Origin: Luscinia megarhynchos
Lineage: Eukaryota > Chordata > Aves > Passeriformes > Turdidae
Length of the DNA: 64,000 bases
Assembly: GCA_034336665.1 (NCBI GenBank)
Contig: CM067568.1
Location: 13,239,983 to 13,303,982 of the forward strand
Direction of reading: 5' to 3'
A program made the position numbers and the translations under genes. Shown one piece after another: positions 1 to 54,600 of the stretch; positions within the stretch are counted from its first letter, which is position 1, and each line of letters begins with the position of its first letter. The notes beneath the pieces are model-generated. The model saw nothing but the letters and a program-made list of their open reading frames with translations. It had not been told where the DNA came from and searched no databases.

Positions 1-2640
1 TATGAGTAATAAACCATGGTATTTCCTATCCTGTAATGCATGTCATGGTTCTGATCCATAGGGTCTCACATGTTTTGCCTGCATACAGGCACGCACAGGC
101 TCACAGGGCAGATAGGAAAGTCACAAGTCTCTAATGTATTCATGCTCCAGTTCAGCAACTGTGAGGGGTTTGCTAAAGACAGTGTGGCCAAGAAATTCCT
201 GAGAGAATAAGAATGGTTGTTAACAGCTCTGAGAAAGTCTTCCTCTGGGTTATTATCCCATAGACTGACAGAGTGGGGTTTGGCAGTCTTAACCAAACAA
301 ACACTCTGAGAAACTACACATATTCCCTCTGAGATTACAGCAAATGAAAAACAAAAAACCATCTTCTCTTATTAAAAATGGCTTGAAGCATTCGTGATAC
401 TGTCAGTGAAGTACTTGGACTTCTTCCTGCTTCGTGCATCAGGTCACAGTTTCCATACTCCCAAAGGAAACTGAGCATTGGCTGAACAAGAGAAAGTCCA
501 TTTACAGTTATCTTTTCAAAGCTGGCCTTGTTGAACGGGGTGAGGCACAGGCACATGTAATGACTGACAGCCACCAAAGAACAGTAGCAGCTCAAAATGG
601 GCACCTCTGTTTAAATTATTTACACCTGCTTACACACATCACAGTAACTGAAAGCAAAGCTGCTTGAAAAATATATTTTCTTATAGCATTTTCCAACCCC
701 TTGAGCTAGCTGGCAAATGAAAGATGGGATGCAGTTCTAGGGCACTGAAAGTCAGAAATACAGTGAAAAACTACCTGGCTGATGGCTTGAGATCATTTTA
801 AGATTCCAGAAGTGTCAGGCTCCTTTCTCCTGACACCACCTCCTTACATTGCCTAGAGCAACTCTGCCATCCTAACACAGGTTAAACTCCCAATGCAACA
901 TCTGCTTAATATACCTATTTCCTCAACTGCCTCTCATGCTTTTAAGCTGTATCCAAGAAAATCAAGTTAACAGGGTAGATGGAGAGAAGAAAGATAGTTC
1001 TGTGACTAAGAAGCAAGGCTACAACTCAACTGCTGGTACTCCCACAGATTTCCCAGCTCTGTGCTCCTTCTGTCTCTGAAAAAATAACACCAGTAGAAAT
1101 AGTTCTAATATCTAACCTCTAAGTTTTGTTGTGTTTCTTAGTGTGCTGAGACGGTGTTTAGCACAATCAAGCACTGAAGTTCTTTACTGATGCATTACTG
1201 GGGCTCTCTTTTTGCTGGTACAAAGCATCTGAGCAGCCCTTGGGAGAACATTGGATAGCACCACTCATCTCTCTGATGCATTGTCATACGGTCCAGATGG
1301 CTGCAGTATGTAGGCAACTGGGAACCAAAGCAGCAGGAGAAGTACATCCTGCTGCAGTTTCCTTTCTGGTGCTGATCTTGATGCATACAGCATTTAGATT
1401 AGTTTGTGGTTATGAAGTCTACAGGCCTGGATAAATGCCCGCTAAAACCTAGCAAAAAAAAAATGCTGTAGGAAATGTGGTAGCTTGCCAACTATCAATG
1501 ACCAGATTTGCCCCCAAAAACTCACTAACAGATTACTGCAGCTCAGCCAAGGGAAAATTCCCTTCTGTGCAGAGTGAATTTCAAGCTCCTTAATGGTGGC
1601 AATCTCTTGTAAGTGGTTCTGTTATTGGAAAAAACCTCAGAAATCTGTGTACTTTAGCAGATTAACTATTATTGTGATGTACAAACCCAGAGACAAATAG
1701 GAAAATAGACTTCTTCCATTTGGCAAATGCAATTTTATTTCTGTATTAGTTTTAAGAGTTCAGCATTTTAAATATTCTAACATATATACCCTGCCACACA
1801 CATTAATTGGCATACTGGAAGAATACTGCAAATAAGGAAAGTTAATATATGTAAGCATCAGCATGTAAGTACAGAGTTCTCAGGATTGTAATTGTTATTT
1901 TTATGTACTGTAGAAGAGGAAGGCTTCCAAACCCTGAAAAGGCAAGACTTCAGTGGGAACTTGGTATGTCAATGAACTGCCTCTCAATAGAACAGGCAAG
2001 AAAAATCTAAACACATCATGAAAAACAGAACACAAACTGGCAGGTACAAGAAAGGAAGAAGACAATGACATTTCTAAGGAGATATCCCTATAATATAATT
2101 ATTAAACAACTGTAATAATACTTAAATCCGAGCTGGTATCGATTTTATGGTCTTGAGGAATTTACTCAAACCTAAGGCACAGAGTCACCGTTACACTTGG
2201 TGGCCTCCTGCACAGTTAATCACATATATAGGCTCACTGAGAACAAAGTACAAACAGCAGACTGTGAATCACACCCAAATTTTCCACCCATAACTAGATG
2301 AGGGAGGAATTTTTGCCACCAATACAAATACTCAGGAGTATGAATGTGACTATGCATAATGATTTTATCTCAGCTACTTGCTAGTTATTTACTCTGCTGG
2401 TACAGAAAATTCTCTAAACTGCATTAGCAACATAATCAACTCACAACTGAGACACAAAAATGGACATTAAGAGAGCTACAATAATATGAGAACAGAAGTT
2501 ACCTGTGTACTTTCCCATTTTCCCAGGAAAATCACTATCTAGGAAGTAAAAATATAATTCTTTTCACACTCAAACTAGCCTGTGAATGTGTATTCAAAAG
2601 TGTTGCATGTGGGAACAGACATCTGTGTTCTATCTCCATT
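1..2640. other. Intergenic DNA downstream of USH1C
   Basis: AT-rich sequence with only short ORFs without recognisable similarity. I see no exon, RNA gene or repeat family that I can name. In the human arrangement the neighbour on this side is ABCC8, but no ABCC8 coding sequence or CpG-rich promoter was seen here. Confidence 0.6.
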
Positions 2641-2653
2641 TGTCATTTTAGAG

Positions 2654-2659
2654 TTTATT
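2654..2659 (-). terminator. USH1C: Candidate USH1C polyadenylation signal
   Basis: AATAAA on the minus strand about 290 nt past the USH1C stop codon, the first such hexamer downstream. A GT-containing stretch follows within about 40 nt. A further AATAAA on this strand lies near 1735, so a longer 3' UTR cannot be excluded. Confidence 0.45.
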
Positions 2660-2950
2660 TCCAGGAAAGCTGAGAGATGATTTGCAGAATTTGGCCCCTC
2701 AAGGTAGCAAAAAGAGATTGAGCGCTCACAGATTGAACTATGCTGGTCAGCAATTTTTTTCAGTTATGCAAAAAAAGTTTTGCTGTATGTCTACAGAATG
2801 ATAATAAACTATTCAAATTATGTGAAGAATCTTTCAATTTACAGGTGAGTCAATAAAGATGCATTTCATGTGGGTAATGATCTCCTATTAATTTACTGAG
2901 CAGTGGGTTTCTGCTGAAGAGGAATTCCATTTCAATAGTTGTAGTCTTCC

Positions 2951-45550
<42,600 letters not shown>

Positions 45551-45592
45551 GGTGCGGGACGCGGGGTGCGGGGTGCGGGATGCGGGGTGCGG
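45551..45592. repeat. Heptamer repeat next to the USH1C start codon
   Basis: Six tandem 7-mers of the form GGTGCGG or GA(C/T)GCGG on the plus strand, directly abutting the ATG of USH1C, so probably in its 5' leader. The leader strand is C-rich here, and the opposite strand has repeated GG and GGGG runs. Confidence 0.85.
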
Positions 45593-45700
45593 GAGCGGCT
45601 GCGCGGGCGAGGCCGCGCCCCGGGGCGGTGGGAGGCGCGCCCGCCGCCGCCTCCAGCATCCCGCCACCGCCCCGGGGCGAAGGAAAATGAACATCCATCC

Positions 45701-48180
45701 ATAGGCTTTCCCCCCCATTTTTTCCCCCTTTTCTTTTTTTTTTTTTTCCTCAAACGGCGCTCGGCTCCCATGCCAGTTTCTCTCCTGTATTTGTAGGCGT
45801 GTATGCATGTCAGTAGCACCAATAGTTAAAAGCACAAGGATGTGAACTTTAAAGCGTGCTAACGCCTGGGTTAAAAACAGAACGACCAAACAAACAAACA
45901 AACAAATAAAAAATCTGAGCCCAAACAAACAGAAAAAAAATTTTCTTTAATAAATTGCTTTATTTTTAGTAAGCTGATGCATCTCTGTCTAAATCAGACT
46001 TCCCCCAGCCTTTCCCACTAGCACAGTGTTGTTGCTTACAAATAGAGCCCCTGACGTGGCTGCTGTGAGTAACTGCAGGAGGATCAAGCCCGGACCACCT
46101 GTAAAGGAACCTATTTCCGAGTAAACTCTTTCATACTGTTTTGTCTTTAGCTGGTTCTTCTCCCATTTTCCCTGTAGTGCAAGATCATAGATTTCATCAG
46201 TCAGGAGGGTAGCAAGAGGAGGATATCTGCTCACCCAGGTCTCTCAGTCCCCATGCAGAATCACCTTTAACCACATAACTCCAGAGAGAGCAGGTTTTAC
46301 TTCAGGACTGGTAACTTACCTCTCCTCCTTCCAACCAAGTGGAAACTTGTATGAACACACATAAAAGCGTGATTAGAAAAAAATAAATCCATAACCCCTC
46401 CTGCATTCTATTTTATTATTTCTGTGTGACAACTTTTGTAAGCTGCACTGGCTCCTTAGAAATTGCTCTTACCCCTTTTAGATGATTTTGCTGTATTGGA
46501 ACATTTCAACTGTTCGTGCATTACCCACTTTTCATATCAAGTGTCAGGAATATGAGAGGAGTGCGTATTAAGCCTGTATACAAATAAATACAGTTGTTTT
46601 CAGAAAACAATTTTCTCCTAAAATCTCAACTATTAATACATAAATCACTTTTACCTAAGTTCCAGTACCACAGCATACCAAAAAGCTATTTTCTCCACAG
46701 AGATATAGAATTAAGCACACAGATCTAGAATTTCTTTTATGCACATGCAAAACAAAACTATCTTGTATTTGAAAAGAAGAAGAAGGAGACACAAAAAAAT
46801 TAGAAGTATGCATTAGAACCCATGTATGTAGCCTTTAAATTTACATATAGTAACAATCATTGATATCTATCAATCTTTCTAGAAGACTTTGCAGGAATAG
46901 ATCTTATACGAACTCAAAGTTATGTACATTTGAAAGAAAGAAACTGGTTTTTATAATACAAATAAACTCCTCAAGAGTCAGAAACTCCTCCATGTAGTAA
47001 ACAATCATGAAATTGGTGATGTGAAAACTGCTCCAAATCTTTATGTGAAGGACACAGTGCAGAAAGGATGACAAGCTTGGTGGGCTGTTAGTCTGCTGTT
47101 ACATGAATTCCTGTGCTCTACTGTGCATAAATATAAAGCAAACAAATCCAGAAAGCTAACTCCTGCTCCAAAACTGGAAGTTGGATAATCAGTAAATTTA
47201 TGAGATGGTTCTGAAGTTTTCATTGCTTCAAGTGCACCATATATTAAAAGATGGTAAAATTATGACCGTTTAATATTTTTAGATAATGAGATCTTTCCTA
47301 GGAAGAAATCAAATTGCATCTAAATTTGCCCTAGATTAGCTTCAATTCTTGTTTGCTTCTTGTGGCATAAAAGGAAAGTGGACAAAGTGAGCAGCTCATT
47401 TAGTAGGCAAAGAAATACATTAAAGTGTGTGTTGTGCAACCTGATCCCTGTTGCTTTTATCTACTTTCTCTACTTCCATTAATGTAATTTGGATCAGTGA
47501 AAGTGCACCAAAGCCAAACACATGCTGCACTTGGAGCAGATATAGGCTGAGGCTAGCACATAATTCTAAAAATCTGTTTGGGGTTATTTGGAAAAGCCTG
47601 TGTCAAAGTTAAAGGATATCTTTTATTCCTCGCGTTCTTTTCTCTCAAGCACATTCTCCCTCCAACACTTACAGGAGGGAACAGAATTCTCAGTAGAAAC
47701 ATCACTAGTTTTCCATCATTTCATTAGAAATGAAACACAAGAAACACAATCCACAGGGACAAATTACAAAGGCAGAAAAGAGATCTTTTTAATGACTTAC
47801 TGTTAACAGACTTCCCAAAGCAGTCAGAAAAGGCCCCTTTTAATCTGAGACAGTTTCTCACCTGGTATGGGCAGCTTCTAAAGCTTCTGTCATAAGATAT
47901 GCAAACCTGAAGAATGATGGGGGAGAGAGACAGCAGCAGATGGGAAAGGTAAAATAACAGAGGAAAGGTATCAGCGATAGGAGGAGAGCACAGGGAAGAA
48001 ACATAATGGAAGGAAGCAAATTTAATCATAAGAGGTGGAAAAAAGAAAGAAAAAAAGAAAGGAGAGAAATAAACATGAAAAGGAGCCACAGAGAGCTCCA
48101 GGGTGTGAATTTATAGTGAAAAAAAAAAAGTTATCAGAAGCTATGGAAACCATCCATACACGTTAGCTGCACCGCGTGTG
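45701..48180. other. Intergenic DNA between USH1C and OTOG
   Basis: About 2.5 kb of AT-rich DNA between two CpG-rich promoters facing away from each other. Apart from a pyrimidine tract (45710-45750), the CAAA repeat and an A/G-rich tract (48030-48070) nothing is recognised. Both flanking genes act in the inner ear, so shared enhancers could lie here (inference). Confidence 0.6.
45886..45906. repeat. (CAAA)n microsatellite
   Basis: About five CAAA units, upstream of the USH1C promoter region. Confidence 0.85.
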
Positions 48181-48344
48181 TGTCTCACTTATTCTGTCGG
48201 TATTCAAGCCCTGACACCTGTTTCAGCGGGGCCGCTGCCGTGCTGAGCAGGTCCGTGCTCAGCCCCGGGGTGGGCGCTCAGAGCGGCCCCGGCTGCTGCC
48301 GCCGGCACACCGGCACTCGGGCCGCCCCCCAAAACCGCGGAGGG

Positions 48345-48423
48345 GGAAAGGGGCCGTGGGTGCGCGGAGAAGGAAAAGGGGCCGTGGGTGCGCGGAGAAG
48401 GAAAAGGGGCCGTGGGTGCGCGG
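48345..48423. repeat. 28-bp triple repeat in the OTOG promoter
   Basis: Three copies of a 28-bp unit, GGGGCCGTGGGTGCGCGG followed by an AGAAGGAAAA spacer, start at 48350, 48378 and 48406; the third breaks off after the core. The copies are nearly identical, which suggests recent expansion or active homogenisation. Confidence 0.92.
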
Positions 48424-48605
48424 CCAGGGCCGGGGCCGCTGTCGCTGCCGGGCGAGGGGCGGTGTCCCGCCGGGTGCCGGGGCAGGGCCGGGCGGGGGCG
48501 GGGGGCAGCGCTGGATAAACCCGCCGGGCGCCCCGCCCGGGAGGGCGGGATGAGCTCGGGGCGCAGGTAGCGGCCGCAGCTCCGCGGGACGCCGCTGCCG
48601 CCCGC

Positions 48606-48657
48606 ATGGAGCCCCGGCTGCTGCTCGGGGCGCTGCTGTGCGCCTGGCTGCCCTCGG
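48606..48657 (+). CDS. OTOG: OTOG exon 1 (signal peptide)
   Basis: 52 nt, ending in phase 1 at a GTGAGT donor. Encodes [17 protein letters not shown], a clear hydrophobic signal-peptide core after a single basic residue. The ATG has G at +4. It plays the part of human M-G-V-L-A-S-A-L-C-W-L-L. Confidence 0.8.
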
Positions 48658-51600
48658 GTGAGTGAGTGCCGGCGGGGCACGGCACGGGAGGGCGGGCAGG
48701 GCAGTCTGGCCAGCGCTAACCTGCCCCCTTGCCTTGCAGCGCTGTCCCCGTGGGCTGCCCGGGCGCAGCTCCCCGCCGGTGCGGATGCGCCGCTCCCCAG
48801 GTAAGAGCCGGCCGGGGCTCGGCGCGGCTGGTCCCGGGCTGGGTGGGTGCCTGCGCTGCCCGGGCCGAGCCAACGCTGCTCTTCTCTCCCCCGCAGCCCG
48901 GGAAGCGCCGCGGGAGCGCGGAGCAGCGCCGGCCTCGCCGCGGCCGTGCAGGTGAGGATGCGGGCCGGGCATCGGGGCACCTCAGAGGGGACATCGGGCC
49001 CCAAAAAGAGAGCATCCGCCACATTGCATCCAGGGCTCCTGAGGCTGGTGGCTCGGGTGGTGCCAGGCTTCGCAGTGCTGCTGCCCGGGGAGAGCCGTCT
49101 GAGGGGCTGGCGGTGCGGGATGCAGGGATGGATGTTCTGGTTGGCATCAGGATAACGAGCTTCTCGCATCTTGCCTCAATGATATATCTGTGCGTTGCTG
49201 CGATGCTATCCGTATCTTGGGTGGCTGTTCTACCCTTGGTGATTCCTTGCCCTCGAATGTCTGTTTAAATCCCATCCCATGCGTGTTTTATCCTGTCAGT
49301 CCTGAGGGAAAGTTTAGTGTTAAAGCAGCGAGAGGAGATTGTGTGACTGTATCTAGAGCTTTAGCTCCTTCAAGAAGTTGTGTTGTACAAAGCATCCTTG
49401 CTCGAGGTAACGCTGAGGTCTGGTCTGGCTCATCAGCAAGAGTTGCTTTGTGGGAGCCTTTTTGCTTCTCGGTAAACGAGCTGGCAGTATCGGGTCACTA
49501 CAGCTCAGCACTCAGGTTTTTGGATGTGGTTTATCTTGGCAACTCGACTGTGTCACTCATGGCACGTTGCTGAAATGTAATTAGGGTGTGTGGTTCCCAC
49601 TGCCTTGTTCGAGGGTGGGAAAAGGAAGGATTGCTTTGTAGTCCTTGTTCGTGGCTCCTCAGAGGGAGTCACCTTTCTTTCTGCTTTCTCCCTGCTCTTT
49701 CTGGGAAAAAGCTCAGCAAAAAAAAAGTCACATAACTGCAAGCAGGTAACCAAATCAACCGCCAGTAATAGCAAATGCTCCATCCCAATTCTCCCGTCAA
49801 GTATTCAAGATATAGTAATACATTTTTTTGTTTCTTTCTAGGCTAGGTAGCCTACTGAGCAGAAATTTTCAGTAAGAAGTATGTTTAAGAGGAAGGGAAA
49901 AGAAAAAATACTGCAGTCTTGAGTAGAGTGTACTTTTTAATTAATAATGGAATTTTTTGAGAACTTTATAGTAAGACAATATGAAGAAATAATATTAACA
50001 AAAATGGCTAATTTACTGAAAGACCAAAGAGATTTTTAGGTGTCTTGTTTATAGCTGCTGATTTCTTTGTTCTTTCTGAAAGGAGTCTGGATTGGCAGTT
50101 TATAACTCTTCACCTACAGCAATGTCCTTGTCTCGCAACAGGAGAATTCACAGTATGAAATGTGGACCATCCAGTAAGTTATTTGTGTTTCTACATAAAG
50201 TGAACTTCTCTTATCCCTCATTTTCTCCATTGTTTAATCATTCTTAGGAAGAAAAAAAATAAATCCCAAAATAGCTATTACAGGCCTTAATGACAATGAG
50301 ACTCTACCTTGTTTGGTCTCAGAAGTACCCAGGAGTATGGAAATTTGTTATGGAGTTTCATCTAGCTTCGAGTTTACACCTGGTTCTGGTTTGATAATTT
50401 GAAAGACTGTTTCTAATTGCAGGTTTTGCAATAAAGAATTTTCAGAAAGGAAGTCTTCTCATATGGTGATATACCTAAAAGTGTGGATTGGTGTTTAATG
50501 GTGATGAATTGCATGTTCTGTACTTTTTTTTGTGCTTGGAGATTGTTTGTTTGTTTTTGCTGAGGTAACCTGCAGATGCTTTTTGTGTGTACAATCTATG
50601 GGTTGGCAGGATAAGGTCCTTTTGGCCTCCAGCTTGCAGTGGTGAGCATTTGCTTGAGGAATGTGCCTCTTTGGTCTTTTGATTTGTCTTATTTTCAGAA
50701 GTGAAGTGGACAGCCTTGAAATATCTTTGCTAAAGGGTAAAGATCTTCTCTGTTAACTCTGAGAAGGGTCTGTGTCTTGCTTGTCTTTTACAAAGGAGAA
50801 TAATGAGTCAGAATAATTCAGAGTGATTTTAGTTATTGATGCAAACCCTTCTAGTTTCCCTTCAGTCAGCCTGATTGCATTGGATGTGGGACCTACATGA
50901 AATGAAGAGTCTCAATTTGCATCCTATAGCTTTACAGCCCAACAGGCAAGATGATGTAGGAATGGACTCATAAATTGTGACTAGTAGTGTCATCTCCAAA
51001 AGCTTTTAATGTCTTCACACTGTTTTCAGAAGATTTTGGGTACGTGGAAGAGTGATACAAAAGTTTAGAGAAGCATAATATTACTCACATAAAAAACTAT
51101 TACCTATAAATGTCTCTCCAGTATATGAAAAAAAATCATAGCTATGTTGTGTATGAAGAAATTGCTTTAGAAACCTATCACTGTATATAAGCAAAACTTC
51201 TCTTTTTTTGAGGGTTGCACCATCTTATTGGCCAAGAAATTATGCTTTTTAAAAAATAATAAATAAAGCAGCTTATGAAGAGAAGATATGCAGATCATGC
51301 TGAGAAAATTGTTCTCACAACAATTGTTCATTTCTCTGGGTTTAGTTGTTGCCTAGTGAAAATTTGGATTAGCAGGTTTCATTTTTTGCTTCAGATCTGG
51401 ATGAAAGCTTCCAAGATGTATTGCTGTTCAAGTGTGCAATAAAATCCATGCGCATAAGCCCTTCACAAGACTTCTGTTAAAGAGCTTTTGTCAAGGGTTT
51501 ATGTGCAAGTGTATTGCATTTAAGAAATGGAAGAACAAATGTGGAGCTAGGGAGAGCAAAATGTTTACAGATGTCTTGTGCTAACTCATCACATGGCCAG

Positions 51601-54600
51601 GCTTCTAAAGGAGGATGTGCTTATGGTAGCAACAATTAGGTTTTATTGCTCTCTGTAGAAGTAACAGTACAAAGTTGTTGTTATATTTCTAATTAGTTCT
51701 ACTGTGAGGCAAAAATATTCCATAGAGCTTTTCCATTTCTGTTATACTTGTTTTGGAGAGGCAGTGTTGTTGAAGACATGCCTTAAATTATAAATGATTG
51801 CCTGTACTTGCAGGCAAATAGAATTAGCGTTATTAAATTATTTTAAACAGTGGAATAAATAGGCTTGGAATTTTCATTTTTAAATCACAGTAAAGTGTGT
51901 GGCAGATGGAATCTGTTGTTATCTGTGTGTGAAAGACATGTTAAAAAACAAAACAAAAGAATAACCTGCTCTGCTTGGTACAGTGCTACTAATACTTAGA
52001 AAAATAGTTTTCCTTTTAGTCTCTGCAATTTAAAAAGAAATATTAGCTGCAATGACTCTTCCCATGGAGTGGCATTTGCAAATATCTGGGGATATATGAA
52101 ATAATAAACCTTATTTGTTTAAAAACCTGAACAAATAGTTACCCAAATTAATGACAAAAAAAACCCCAAACCAAAACAGCAAGGTAGGCTGTTAGCTGCA
52201 TTCTCTACTTTATCAATGTCTCTAAGAAAATTATTCTTTGACATACTTGTAGAACTGTGATTATAATGAAATTATATTACAGTCAATTCTTCCTGCAATA
52301 CCAGGTTTTCTTGCATTCTAGAAATCTATAAAGATAAACCAATGTGTTTTATGTGGAATGAGTGCATGACTTTTGCAAGAGATCTCTTTGCCTTTGTGTT
52401 GTATTAGTCAATTGAAAGCATTTCAGAAAATGATAGCATGTCTTATCTGTCAATGGAACAACAAATTTGCTATAGCTCAAGAAAATTGTTCTGTGTTAGT
52501 TTCCCATAGCCACGGAATATAGGATTTGAAATGTGTATCAGAATAATTGAAGCTAACTTGTCATTTATGTAGCTGTTTAACTTTTGACTTCCTTCCACAC
52601 AAATCTTATTAATGCAAAATTAAAAAATAACAAACCAATGTAAAAAAACTCTCAATTCCCAAACAGGAAACTCCTGAGCTAAAGCTTATAAAGAACCTGG
52701 CAAACCAAATTATTTCTGGAAGTATTCAGGCTACTGTTGAGAATTTCTAACATTTCAACATAAGAAAATGTGTAGTGTTACAATGCTGTACCAGGCATGA
52801 GTCATAGAAAATACTTACAATGTGTGCTTGAGAACTGATTTCAGGAGATGCACCAGAGCAGAAAATAGGCAGCTAACTGCAAGGTTCTTGGAATTGAAGG
52901 GTTAAAATTGCACCCACCTCAGAATCCCAGAGAGGAAAATCTTTCATCCTAGAGCAAGGAGGTGCTTGATCCTGGGCTGTATTGCATCCTGCTGAAGCCA
53001 AGAAAAACCTGTGCCACTGCAGGCAGGTGCTTTCAAAGACTATGAAGCTGAAGGGTGAAAAAGAATGCAGGAAATACTTGTTATATTGATTCTCCCACAG
53101 CTGAAGGAACACCTGAAAGCTTGCACCTAGAGAAAAGTGCAGTGGAATTTATGCAGAGTTACAAAATACAGAACTTCAAGGATGTTGAAATTTTAAGTAT
53201 TACATTTTAAGCATATATTCCACTCTTTTATGTGTGGCTCTAGATCTAATTTAGGTTTCTTGCAAATTCTTATACTGATCTGCTTTGGTTTTTTGCCTTT
53301 CCATTCAAGAATAGTATTTCTTGAATTTTTAATAACTGGGCGTTTTAGTGCTGTGATTACCTTTAGGCTCTTGAACTGAACTACTCTGCAACTCTTGCAT
53401 AGCTACTTTAAATATGTGTAATTTTTAAAGAATTCTGAAAAATATAATTCCTGTCTGTTTCTGTAAATGACTCCAAATTTCTACAACTGTTTGGGTCCAA
53501 AGTTGATATCTAGGCAGAATCATAAGCACTGAAGGCATGGGCTGGATCTTGTATCTATCTTGCTTAAGCAAAACTTGATCACTTCAGATCTCTAAATTAA
53601 TCTTTCATACTTAAACTTTTCTGTTCAAGTGTATCTAGTAATGAATACCCTGAAAGGAAACCTGTGTCTACTATACTGCATTTAGCTTTTTTTTTGCATG
53701 CTGTGTCTTAAATACTAGGAAAAAATAGTAGCACTAGTCAGTACTTACTGTTTTACAGAAAAATATTCATAGGATGGTACATCAGGCAGAAATCTTCAAG
53801 AATTAGTGGTGTACTGGTGATAATGGTGTTTTACTGTGAGGTCAGACCTGAGTTCAAGCATTTGTATTCATGTGATAGTTAAAGCAAAAAGCAAGTATTT
53901 CAAAATGGATATTTTCTTGAATGAAAGTAGAAAAACTTTAATTTAGATGTCTCATTGATTTAGTGTCTTATCTTTTGTGTGGAATACATAGAGAAGATTT
54001 CTTTGCAGTTACCTGCTTGTGTTCCAGGAGGAGAACATTTGTTTAGTGATTCTCTCACTTCATGCTGAGGGGCTCCACACTAATAAATTACTGATTTTAT
54101 TCCTAATGAGCATGTTGGATTAGACGACCAAATCATGGGTGAGCAAGTCAGGACACAGAGCTCATTTGGAGCTGAAATAAAGTCAAGAGATTTTAAGTAT
54201 TCATTGGAGAAGAAGCACTGTAAGAAAGCAGATAAAGCTAAATGCCCACCATATCTGAGATGCAAAACCTCAAAATATCTTGCATCAATAATATTTCTAA
54301 ATAAATGTGTATTTTGATGAAGATGCAAGATGCCTTTGAACAGCTATGATGATGCTGCAAAGGAATGTCTCTGCAGAGCCCCTTGCAGTGATGTGGGCTG
54401 GATTACAGTCACACTTGCTCAAAGGCTGTGATAAATAATGGGTCCAAGGTTCTGCTATTGCTCATACAAGAATTTAAAAGGGGGGAATTTTAGAATTCTT
54501 TTAAATTCATGAAAGAATTTAAAAGAACTGAAAAGAAGGTCCATATCTTCAAGGGATTAAAATAACCCTACCCCTGGGAATGCAGCCTAGTCAGCAATTA

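Larger units (their letters stand above)
48190..48980 (+). promoter_or_regulatory. OTOG: OTOG CpG-rich promoter region, leader and first exons
   Basis: A very GC-rich block with GC boxes (for example CGGGGGCGGGGGGC near 48494) and a triple 28-bp repeat (48345-48423), covering the OTOG start at 48606 and its first three exons. No clear TATA box was seen. A seven-codon upstream ORF (48550-48570, ATG to TAG) lies in the probable leader. Confidence 0.75.

Noticed and set aside
1..2640. Possible ABCC8 exons downstream of USH1C, expected from human gene order
   Set aside because: None of the frames here shows an ABC-transporter or other recognisable coding sequence; the gene probably begins outside the window.
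45989..46234. 81-codon minus-strand ORF starting M-S-R-Y-P-P-L, upstream of USH1C
   Set aside because: Composition looks somewhat protein-like, but I recognise no family and see no promoter or splice context. A protein search would be decisive; conservation in other birds would revive it.
48204..49169. 321-codon minus-strand ORF over the OTOG promoter, with several companions
   Set aside because: Arg/Pro/Ala-rich, overlaps similar ORFs in other frames, and sits in a CpG-rich block. It looks like a composition artefact opposite OTOG exons 1-3.
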